Shown here one piece after another: positions 1-9,723 of a stretch of DNA of 64,000 nt (the first letter of the stretch is position 1; the number at the start of each line of letters is the position of its first letter). Below the pieces are notes generated by a model, which searched no databases, was not told where the DNA came from, and saw only the letters and a list, made by a program, of their open reading frames with translations. The stretch covers positions 2,537,665 through 2,601,664 of the forward strand of contig JACTAT010000058.1 in NCBI GenBank assembly GCA_014526335.1, in the 5' to 3' direction. Position numbers and translations under genes: made by a program. The DNA comes from Chrysaora quinquecirrha. Its lineage: Eukaryota > Cnidaria > Scyphozoa > Semaeostomeae > Pelagiidae.

Positions 1-1515
1 GATTAAAATGGCAATTTCAGTTTAATCGCCAGATGCCGGTAGATACCAACAAGCATTAAAAGTTGAAGTTCAAAAAGAAAGAATTCGAGTTAGAAATTGA
101 TGTGACTATCCAGATTACATGGGTTTTAAAGAGGCCAACAAAAACATCACGACAAAAACTGATTAAATAAGCAGGGGTAAAAGGATTCCTGTGTGTTGAT
201 AATAAACTTAGCACACCAAGATTAATCGCAAAAAAACAAAATCGGCAAAGAGTCGAACAGAGGAAAATCTTTGTGTGGTAAGTTTATTATCAACACACAG
301 GAATCCTCTTACCCATGAATTGAACGAACCATTTCTTTGTTTGTCTGAAACGTGGTCTGAAACAGAAGAGCAATAACAACGTATCCCCAAACAACAAAAG
401 AATTCTTTCGCTAACCTGTGGCTGGCTGTCGGTGAAGTAGCTAGTTATAAGAGTGCTACCAAATGTCCCCATGCACATTTTACAAAATTTATCGACGGTC
501 GGCTATTTATTGGAACCAGACCAGTCTTATGAGATTCTCCGCTCAATTTTTCCATTACTCGCTCTAAACTAAAAGTTGCAACATAAAGCTAGCCCAAAGC
601 TCAAGGCTAGGCCTTCCAAAAACAAATTTCGCTTCTTTTTCCAGGTCACAACAAATCAACTATGACCTAAAGTGTTCTCAGAACAACAGCATACTACTTG
701 GCAAACCCAGCAAGACTTACCAGGCATGCTTGGAAATGGTTATTACAAGGGTGAATACTTTGACAGAGTACAAAAATCCTAATGTCCAGAGCTAAAAACA
801 GGATCTCCTGATACATCGACAAAGGTAGGCTTGCTTACGCTATATTTAAAAGTTGAAAGCATCGCATAAAATTTCAAACCGATGTACGAAAAGACTATGC
901 ACACATTTATGTTTGAATGAGAACTTTTTATCCCTTATGCTTTTCGCTATGATTTTATGCTTCCTTAGAGCTTCGGGATTTGTTAGGTTGTATCCTTGTC
1001 TGACCTGGCGCATTTGGTATCAGAGTGAGGTATTACCTTGTGCGCTAATGCCACTATATCTAATGCCACTACATATATCTAAAGCTACAGTGCTATAGTG
1101 CCAATGCATCGCCGTGCTAGAGGCTATCTATCTGGCACGGTGCGCTCTCAGTGCGACTGGTTCAAATGATCTAAACTAGGCCTAAATTGTTAGGGCCTAA
1201 TGAGATATTTCCTATAAGCACTATAGTTCTTCAGACAATTACACTCTCCACCTTACAGTTTTTGCAATGAAAGCGCAAAAGGTTTGCGAGCTGACTTGAT
1301 GTTTTGTGCTTTCGCCACGATGGAATCGGTTGGGATGACAGAGTTACTTTCCGAAGCTGTTTGAGCTGCGGTGGGTCGTGGGTTCGACTCCTCTCTATGA
1401 CTTCCCAAAAACACTTTTAAACTGACCAAATGCCCGATTAATTCATCGAATCACACAGGATTTTATACCAATAGAATACACCGATCTGAAAGACCGACAA
1501 AACCCAGTGAGTTCA
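1..1515. other. Flank downstream of NSA2, no gene seen
   Basis: I find no exon chain or conserved protein here on either strand. The short open frames look random or repeat-derived. The stretch holds a long foldback at 179-310 and a GTGGGTTCGACTCC-like tRNA B-box near 1375-1392, probably a SINE remnant. Gene content beyond the left edge is unknown. Confidence 0.5.
179..310. repeat. Foldback: 32-bp arms around a 68-bp loop
   Basis: Bases 179-210 and 279-310 are reverse complements over 32 positions with one mismatch. The loop is about 68 bp. Such a structure is either a small foldback transposon or a hairpin-forming transcript. I see no clear target-site duplication and no second copy in the window. 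Confidence 0.8.
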
Positions 1516-1521
1516 TTTATT
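1516..1521 (-). promoter_or_regulatory. NSA2 polyadenylation signal
   Basis: TTTATT on the plus strand reads AATAAA on the minus strand, about 47 bases after the NSA2 stop codon. The spacing suits a short 3' UTR. Confidence 0.65.
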
Positions 1522-1567
1522 AATATGTACATGACTGGAGGCACAATGAAAAATATAGCATACATTC

Positions 1568-4500
1568 TTACACAAGTAATACTGCATTAATACAACCGTC
1601 ATTTTCAGGATTGTTCGTCACTTGTGCATATTTTCCTGTAAAAGTAAAGTGAAAAGTTTAAGTTGCCGTTTAAGTCAACTACACTACTAACCTAGGGCTA
1701 TTCAGTCGACTTTACGCTCTACCCCTGGTCTGGATGCATTAGCATATAGCAGGGTGCAGCCACAAACGGCGCTCATAATTACCGACCAGGTACCCATTTA
1801 TACACATGGGTAGAGAGAGTCACATTTGTGTTAACAACTTGCCCAAGGTTGTTATCTATGCAACACAGATGGAAAGACCGTGAACATTGCCGTTGCGAGT
1901 CCTGTACGCTAACCACTGCACGCTAGTCACACACGGTGCTCATAACTACCGACCAGGTAACCATTTATAAACCTGGGTAGGTAGAGGCACATTTGTGTTA
2001 ACAACTTGCCCAAGACTGTTATCTCTGCAGCACAGTTAAAAAGACCGTGGATTGAACCCACAAAATTGCTGTTGTGAGTCCTGCAAGCTAACAACTGCAC
2101 CGCAGAGACTACAAAAGTATAGAATAAAACGGATGTCACCATAGTGTTGGTGAATATTTTAGAACAACTGTAAAAATATACATTCTTCGCCAAAATAAGG
2201 CTCTTCGACCCTGTTACATTCATTCAAATCATTAATGAACTGTCTATGAAGACTGGCTCATCAGTCCCTCCCCCGCTGTAGTTGCTGCTGTTGTTGTTCA
2301 GGACAGCCCAGGAAGAGGCCTGTGAGTTATTAGCGACCTATCAGTTCTAAGGAGCATAACAGAGACTTGTGTAGCGAGTCTACAGTCTATGTATGGAATG
2401 TAAGAGGCTTACGAAAGATGGCGGCTGTTCTGCCCTTTGTTCATTTTATTTAAGATTTTTAAGGGATTTCTGGGAATAATTTCCTTTCACATGAAAGCAA
2501 TATAAGAACATACCCCATATGACTTTTCCTCCTTGTGTAACCAATCCAAGTTCACTGACGTTTACCTGTAGAAATAAACGAAAAACAACTCTAGTAAATA
2601 GAATTTACAAGCGGTACCCTTCACATTCCTAACCCTGAAAATCAGGTTAGCTGACCGGGTCGGAAAAATTACACCTCTAGGGTAACAGGTAGCTTTATAT
2701 TGTCAAAAGGGTACACTTATTTTTATACGAAACTTTGCCGCACTAATTATAATAGTATTTCTAAGGTTTTGGTACATTTAACATAGTAAAAGCTTGTTGT
2801 AGAGACTCGTAGCCTTCCAACAACGAAATTTTTCTAATTTACTGAAACTATTTGAGAATAGCCTAATGTAGAATTTTCGAGTAAGGAGAGTTGAACAAAT
2901 TACGGATATCGTTTTAGAAGATGTCAATTGTTTACGAATATTGAAAACCACAAAAGTAGATATGCATTATGAAGCTTCTAAAGGTTTTGACAATCCTTCT
3001 AGTACATTTAAGAAGAGTTTCTTGATTTCCAAAAAAGGGCTTCTGAAATTTCTTAAAAGAGGTTCCAAAATTGCGGCAAACAGGGGAAACATTGTCGGGC
3101 ATAATACTAAAAAGCTTTTTCGTCTGACACTTCTCAGAGTATTAACGTCAGAAACAGACCGAAACAATTTTGCATTACTCAAAAATTGTAAGGGATTTCT
3201 CATTAAAAAAATGATTGTATTCTCGATAAATATACTGTCCATTGTAAATAGTGCTTCTTATTTTTCCAAGCAGAAAGTCAGTTCTTGGGATGATTGTTCT
3301 AGTTACCTAGGAAAGGGTATTCAACGTAACAACAAATTTCAATGAAAATTTCAAAACATAAATATCCTTACTTCAATCACTGTTCCTTTTGTGATCACTC
3401 CGAGTGACGTGTACATTGGAGACTGTGGATTCTTCTTTACACCAATTATTGATAAACAGAAAGTAGCTTTTAACTAAAAGAAACAATTATCGTTCATGAT
3501 AAAATTCGTGTTAGGAAAATCACTTCTGCACATAATTTCTACATGTTCTACTCCTCTGCCTTGGAGTTACAGTCGAACCTCTAATAGCGGCGCGTGGAAC
3601 CGTCCTCTAATAGCGGCAGTGATAAGCGGCCACCTCCTTACAACGGCCACTAATCTTAAATCCAAATAGCAATGACGGAGACGTGTCCCCATCGTCCCCG
3701 ACGATATTGAAACCAGGCTTAATAGCGAGTTTTTTCTCTGTAAGATTCTTAGTTGCCAATGAAAACAAAAGAATATGAGTTGAATTACCTCTGGATGTGT
3801 TACGTGTGCTTTTTTGAATCTCAATCCCTAAAAAAACGAAAAAGAGGCTCTTTCAGATAAGAATTATGAACAACAATCTTCGTTCTTCTATTGCAGGCCA
3901 AGAGTTAGTAAGGATGGTCGAAACAAAAAATAGAGATAAAAAAACATGAGAAAGCCTCACCATAGGCCTAATAAATCTTTCATATTTCGGTGGTTTCCTT
4001 GTAAAGTCTTCTCCTACGTACGTTACTTTTGTGACCATACGCTTCCAGCATTTTCCTGCAAAAAATAAAAAACACAATAAATACCAGTAACAAAAACGGC
4101 GAAAACAAATCCCAAACAGGTTAGAGCTTTTCCAAAAGCAATTACGCGTAGGACTTTTCCGATCATACTCTGCTGAAGCCTAGTACCTTGCTAGTACTAA
4201 AAACATCATTTTTCGTTTCTCTTGGGGCATGGTGTCTCTTGCGACAAAATGTAGGCTTCTTCCTTCATTTTCAGTTTACAGATTATTCGTTCTAAGGTAA
4301 AATTTAGGGGAACAGGCTGCAAGCCCACCAACTAATCCACCTGTAACCTAGGCCTACGTTTAAAATGACATTTCTGTCTTTATTGTACAGTCTTTTAACT
4401 ATCCACAAGGCAAAAACATAAAAACTGTCAAATAAATTTAAAGTGATAGAATCGTACTTCTGGTTTTTCCAGTTCTGAGAACTTTGAATACTTCGTCTTC

Positions 4501-7500
4501 TCCTACAGCCTTTACTTTTGGTAAAGGAACATCCCATTTTCCCTGAAATCAATCATTTTCTTATCAGTAAAAATATCAATATAAGATATATATATTAAAT
4601 AAGTCAAAAATAAACATTAATAAGCAGAACCTCAAACGATCAAACATTTTTCGTCAAACACTTGAAATTTGCTGATCAAGCAATGTTTGCTCGTTTGGCC
4701 TAAGTAGCATCTTTCGATTTCATTGTATTTATACGCGAACGCCTCCAAATGGATCCGCTTTCCTAGCGTACCCATAAAGATACGTTCCCGATTCCAAAAA
4801 AGAACGAATCCAAGCCTATCCGTGTAAAATTAAATCCTGTTTTGACCTTTCTGGTAAACACTAGGAAAGATTTTTCCATACAGCATACAGTACCAATACT
4901 TAGTACAGTGCTGTGGCGTCATGGTGAAATCCAGCTGACTCGTGGTGTCAAATGCTCAGTGTGGTCAGGGTTCAAGCCCAACACAGTAGCGTCACGGCCA
5001 GGGTCGAGGTCTCGATTAGTTAACCAACTACCGACATCCTAGCGACTGGAGCTAAAAACACCATTTCACCTTAGTACAATAAATTGGATTTGGACCTGAA
5101 CTGCATGACCGGAGAGTCAACGATGTTTCGACTAACCTATAAGGTAGAGCTCAGTGGAATCAACCAATCAAAAGCTATTCCGAAATCCTTCTAAAGGCAG
5201 GTTGCTCAGAGCCTACTGTGCAATTATCGAAGTTTTCATGAACCTGACATCAAGCACTTGAGTGCGAAGAAGACTATTGGAAGTACTGGTCCCAGTGGTT
5301 CACTGTTCAAGCTCTTGAGCAAGGTATTACAGCATTACTTCATATTTGTTACTCCCCTAAGCTCTAGTCCAACTCCGTAGCTTTCACACTTCGCTATATC
5401 ATTATCTGTAGGAGCCCTTTGGTCCTTTTCTCTAAAAGGGTATACTCGATCCATTCGGATTCGCCCCAATACAAATTGGGTCTCAAGCAGCACCATCGAT
5501 TTCGTGAACACTCAAATTAGCATAAAACAATTATTAATAGAGGTCCCTTTGGCTTAGATTTCTAAGTGCTGTTGGAAATTTTACTTCTGAAAAAAACAGT
5601 AGCAAACTTACAGCCTTTTCTTTCCTTTTTTGTTTGATCATGTTACTCAAAACTTTAGCTCTCGTTTGTCCTTCTCTGTCCAACAAATACGCAGGAACAG
5701 CTCCTTCTGCAACTTTTTCCGTGTCTTTCGACTTTGTTTTCTTTTCCTGGTGCATTTTCAAAGTCTTCTTCATCTGGACTTTTTCTGCATGACGTTTTTT
5801 GTTGTAGAGCTTGGCCCTAAAAGAAACAATTCAAATCATAACAATGCAGGAAGTTTCTTTACAAAATATCTGTGTTTTTACAGGGTACGTTTTGGAGCAA
5901 AGCAAATGCTTCATTTGACAGTCTACCATTCTTCTCACTGCAGTAGCAAAGCTACTTGGCTTGTCCCAACCGAAGCAAGCAAGTTTCTTCTGTAGCAATC
6001 CTCTTTTATTGCTTAGCAAAGCCAACACATTTTTCTGCCTTCTTTCTGGATCTGGTTCGGTTTTTCATTGCTGTTTCTTGGTGCCTATTTATGTCCCATT
6101 ACAATGTAGGGCTGGACTGAGTCAGATTTTTGTACCAAAATGGCGAGAGAGGTTTAAGATTTGTGCCAAGATAACTTGGTTGTGGGATTAAAATTTCAAT
6201 AAACTGCATGGGTTTTAAAAGTTTGCTGAGATACATGCAGTTGGGAATGGAAAGTTAGAAATTCAGAGGCTACTAAACCTGCTTGGAAGACTGAATCAAT
6301 GAGCTTTTACTGCTTTGCTTCAGCCCCATAGTTTTGTGGAATGAAAAAAGGGAAGCAAGTCTCCAATTTGCTGTATAAGAATGCACCCAATATTGAATGC
6401 CTTAGAATATGCATCAAAATCAGAATGTATTGAGAAACTTACTTCAAGCCATGCAACTTTTTGGCTTTCAAAGATCTATCATGAGGCTCTCTGCCTTGCT
6501 TCTTTCGACTGGAAAAAAATCACAGTGAAAAAATGACTTTGTGATCAAGACTTATCAAGACTCTCTAGAAAATTACAGCAATGATTGTTTCCAAATCATT
6601 AGAAAAGCAAGAGCTTTGTTCCATTTAAGAGTTTTGAAATCAGTCCATATCAAAACCAAAAGGAAGGATCTGCGTAGACACAAAGAGTTCGTTTTCTCAC
6701 TTGAACTCCACAAATAATTCTATTTGTCTTCCAGCTGTATCTTGCAAGCTGATTGGTGTTTATAACACAATGCCAGTTCAGCTTCTCTTTCTGGCTGGTG
6801 CATTTCGATCTGCATCTGGGTAAACATTCTGCCTTAGTCAATTGTGTTGATCTGTTTCTGATGTTTATACTCTGAGGGATGTAAGACCAAATAAGCTTTT
6901 GGGTATATTCAAAGATGTTTCCGCTTTTTCTCGCAATTTTGAAATTTCGTACCACTCAGAGACTTTCTACTTAGACTTATTATATTTTATCCCGCATTAC
7001 TCAAGAACACAAAACACAACAAAAATTTGTTAACATACCTTAAAATAGCTTTCAAAATTTGAAAATAAAAAAGACTTACAGCTTTTCATGGTAATCTAGC
7101 CGTCTTCCATGTTTTTTTATGGACTGTTCTATATGTTCGTTTTGAGGCTAAAAAATAATAAGGCAAGGCAAATTTCAATGAAAGCGCTTTGGGTTGCAAT
7201 TTTATAATCACTTATTGTATTAGCTATTATGAATATCATCTTTGTTTTGGTTACACATTATTTTGATAAGGAACCTTTGGTCTGAGTTGAGGCTGGAGTT
7301 CCTTAATTTTTCAACAAAATGAGGATGAAAGTTCCTTATACTGTTCCTTGTCGTTGGATATGTATAAATACTAATTTTTACAGCAAATTCATAAAAAAAA
7401 TATTCTTCATTTCTAACTTTAAGTACAAATGGAGCCTTTTGGGGAAGAACGATGGGAAATATATTGTACTTCTGTTTTTTTTCGTACAAACCGCCTTGTT

Positions 7501-8162
7501 CTTTAAAAAAGAGTTTCTTAGTTTTTCATCTGAGCCTCAACAGTTCCTTAAAGTTCCTTAATTTTTTGGGAATTTTCAGCCTCGAGTTCCTTATAAAGGT
7601 GTTCCTTATAAAAAAAATTGTGTAAACAAGTAAAATGCAATTCTTTCTTTGTCAGTGAAATTAAGTTCCTTCCAAGCGAGCAACACAACTCTGAGAAGCG
7701 GTATCAGGTTGATTCGCCCAACCTCCGTTTCGCCCAACTTCCTTTTCGCCCAATCTGGACTTTTCGCCCAACATTCTTGGTTGTTTCGCCCAACTAAAAT
7801 ACTTACTATTTATCATTATCATTTTCACTAAAACAGTCACCAGTGACAAAATCGGGGGTTTGGGGGCAGCGCCCTCATTTTTATCAATCAAATAATTGAC
7901 AAACTACACGAAAGAAGTTGTCTGTACAATTTCAGGTTGGGCGAAACGACCACGATGGGTTGGGCGAAACGTCTTAGCGGGCTGGGCGAAAAGGAAGTTG
8001 GGCGAATTGGAAGTTGGGCGAAACGTCTTGAAAGCTGAGAAGCACAGTGTAGACAAACTGGCCAGAGAATACCTACCCCAATAATATACATACAAGCTTC
8101 CAAAATGCAATTTTATTATCAAATAAATTAAAGTTATACAAAATTAATCTACACATACCATT
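1568..8162 (-). CDS. NSA2: Ribosome biogenesis protein NSA2 (TINP1)
   Basis: NSA2 is a nucleolar factor needed for maturation of the pre-60S ribosomal subunit. Coding exons, read leftward: 7147-7080, 6508-6443, 5816-5612, 4542-4458, 4055-3961, 3827-3789, 3473-3372, 2565-2514, 1635-1568. Every junction is GT-AG with matching phase. With one initiator Met codon from an upstream exon the product is 260 residues, the usual family length. Family landmarks are the start PQNEHIEQ, the basic lysine-rich N-terminal half, [26 protein letters not shown], an S8e-like C-terminal half containing [11 protein letters not shown], and the ending GCINAVLLV. The ATG must lie in a separate exon. The best candidate is 8162-8160, followed directly by donor GTATGTG, but that exon is uncertain. 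The introns hold many repeats. Confidence 0.95.
1740..1925 (-). repeat. tRNA-like SINE, copy 1 of a tandem pair
   Basis: Read on the minus strand it contains a box-A-like GCAGTGGTTAGCG. It is about 80% similar to the next 185 bases, so the two form a head-to-tail pair in the last intron of NSA2. Confidence 0.65.
1926..2112 (-). repeat. tRNA-like SINE, copy 2 of a tandem pair
   Basis: The minus strand shows a GTTAGC box-A-like word and GGTTCAATCC, close to the tRNA B-box. It shares the gaccaggta, gtgttaacaacttgccca and aagaccgtg blocks with copy 1. The spacing suits a tRNA-derived SINE head, not a functional tRNA. Confidence 0.7.
2960..3210 (-). repeat. Dispersed repeat fragment (reverse copy)
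   Basis: Around 3110-3170 this is the reverse complement of a block also found at 13280-13330 and 6840-6880. Shared words include CAGAAACAGACCGAAACAA on this strand. It creates a 134-codon open frame (2941-3345) that I do not regard as a gene. It sits in an NSA2 intron. Confidence 0.65.
4636..4702. repeat. Fragment of the GCCAAACGATCAAACA MITE family
   Basis: It contains AACGATCAAACATTTTTCG and the inverted words CAAGCAATGTTTGCTCG and TTTGGCC. Fuller copies lie at 24472, 29352, 35572, 39838, 41083 and 48527. Confidence 0.65.
4905..5082 (+). repeat. tRNA-like SINE family B, plus copy
   Basis: It starts GCTGTGGCGTCATGGTG and has a B-box-like GGGTTCAAGCCC. It ends with TTAGTTAACCAACTACCG and a CACCATTTCACCTT tail. 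The same order of blocks occurs at 60228-60405 and, reversed, at 41527-41725. Confidence 0.75.
6610..6960 (+). repeat. Dispersed 330-380 bp repeat
   Basis: It is collinear with 13060-13445. Shared blocks include cacatcaaaacc-like, AGTTCGTTTTCTCACTTG, GCTGATTGGTGTTTA and GGTGCATTTCGA. A piece of the same unit is at 22180-22215. It lies in the NSA2 intron between 6508 and 7080. Its open frames are not conserved between copies. Confidence 0.75.
7254..7622 (+). mobile_element. TA-flanked element, AAGGAAC family
   Basis: It starts CACATTATTTTGATAAGGAA and ends with the reverse complement of that type of end, and TA dinucleotides sit on both sides (7252-7253 and 7623-7624). The word AAGGAAC or its complement GTTCCTT occurs many times inside. 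The copy at 16491-16855 is the same element in the opposite orientation. A Tc1/mariner-type TA duplication is likely. No transposase is present, so it is non-autonomous. Confidence 0.75.
7699..8034 (+). mobile_element. CGCCCAAC motif-array element, copy 1
   Basis: The left arm holds five near-exact CGCCCAAC words and the right arm five in reverse complement (GTTGGGCG). It runs from CGGTATCAGG to CGTCTTGAAAG. It is flanked by CTGAGAAG on both sides (7691-7698 and 8035-8042), an 8-bp target duplication as in hAT elements. The second copy, inverted, is at 53640-53971. It has no coding capacity. Confidence 0.85.
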
Positions 8163-8199
8163 TTCTATCCTTTTAATTTATATTCCTTGCTTTCAAACT

Positions 8200-9709
8200 A
8201 GGTAATCCCAGTAGGAGCCTTTAGGCCAGTTGTGTTGCTGTTGTTGTGTGAAACAACAGTAGCTCACTTTAATATTTCTAAAGAAATATTTCCCGCTCTT
8301 ACTGCGTAAAAATAGTTTCAATGCCCAAATCAAGGTTTTGATTCCTTTTATTTGTTGATTTAACAGCGATAACAGTGTTTTAAAACCATTTTTATACTAG
8401 AATAAAAATGTGCACCTTGCTCAGTGAAGGAACAAAATGAAAAGAATATTTTCAGAAAGAGGCAATTGCATCATGACAGCGAAATCCATTTGTAAACGAG
8501 GCTATGGGATCAATCACGTTGGCCAAAAATTTGCTGACTGACGTGACAAATGGACCGAAATTGTTGAAAACCTCGGTAAATTTAATTTCAATTTTATGAA
8601 TTAAACAATTTTACTCTCCATATTATTCAGTTTAAAAAAGATATTCACGAGCTATGGTAGTGCAGTGCAAATATGAAGTCATGCCCCTTGCTTTGATCTG
8701 AAGTGAAATACCGAAGGACCAAAAGTTCAAGCCCGCCAAGCAGCAGGCCCGCATTCCAGAAATTCCGGAGAAAGACGAAGGCAGTATAGAAATACAGGGT
8801 AAGCCGTGCTATGGGAGTTATAAAATTGTTTATAAAACTTGTTGGACATTGGATTGAAGAGAGGGCTCTTCTGGTTAGAATTGGCATTCTTATCTTGAAT
8901 GAAGGGTTCAGGCTTGGGGGGTACTCCAGTCACCAGACTGGACTTTATGCGCACCACTCAAACTGTCTCATCAAAGGCTAGTAGCTATTGTTCTGGAAAC
9001 CGTAGGGGCATTATTTTCTATGGTTTTAACCAAAACTGCAACCTGAAGTTCTTCAGTGCACGCAGAAAATTTTCCAGACTAGGGATTTTCTTTTTTGGGA
9101 CGTCCCACACCAGCCCATGCAGCAGGACTCAAGGGCCCTCTTATGCAGAACCTGCAGTGCAACTGGCCAAATGGTGGTTGCCTGATGCATACAATCTACA
9201 AATATGACTGTATGGCATTGATTCTCACAACGATCACACCATATACTGTAGGCCTACCATATACTATACGTAGGTATAAGAGGAGAATTGACGACTCTGC
9301 CAAAGCTTAACGGAATTATGAGGTTTGATCACATTAAGTGGATGGCATTGGGTCATTTTGCTCCAAGGGGTTGCATATGTCAAAATTTAGACAGGGGTGC
9401 TTAGACAGGGTTTGAAATTTGACCAAATCCTATTTTTCTGGCATTGCCAGTTTTTGGGCTTTTTTGGGTTTCAGGAAATTTCTGCTTTTTTCTGGAGCAT
9501 CCATATCAAATAAATGCTTGTGTGCCCCCGGGGTATATTGCTAAAATGTTTGCCTTGTGCAGTTAAGTGGTCTCCTGTGCCAAACACAGAATCCCATACG
9601 AAATGTGAGGGTAGTAAGTGCATGTTCCAAGCTATCTAGCTAGGTAAACCCCCTGATAATGGTAGCTGAATAGCAGTAACAGCACTAAAAGTTTCCCTTC
9701 TGTTTTCAG
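8200..9709. other. Spacer between NSA2 and the transporter
   Basis: This is a divergent intergenic stretch. It should hold the promoters of NSA2 (leftward) and of the transporter (rightward), plus non-coding first exons I could not place. I find no conserved protein here. The open frames at 8645-9310 overlap each other in several frames and match nothing I know. Confidence 0.5.
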
Positions 9710-9723
9710 GTGAGAAAAAAGTG

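Noticed and set aside
2941..3345. 134-codon plus-strand open frame
   Set aside because: It overlaps a dispersed repeat also present at 6840 and 13280, has no conserved domain, and lies in an NSA2 intron.
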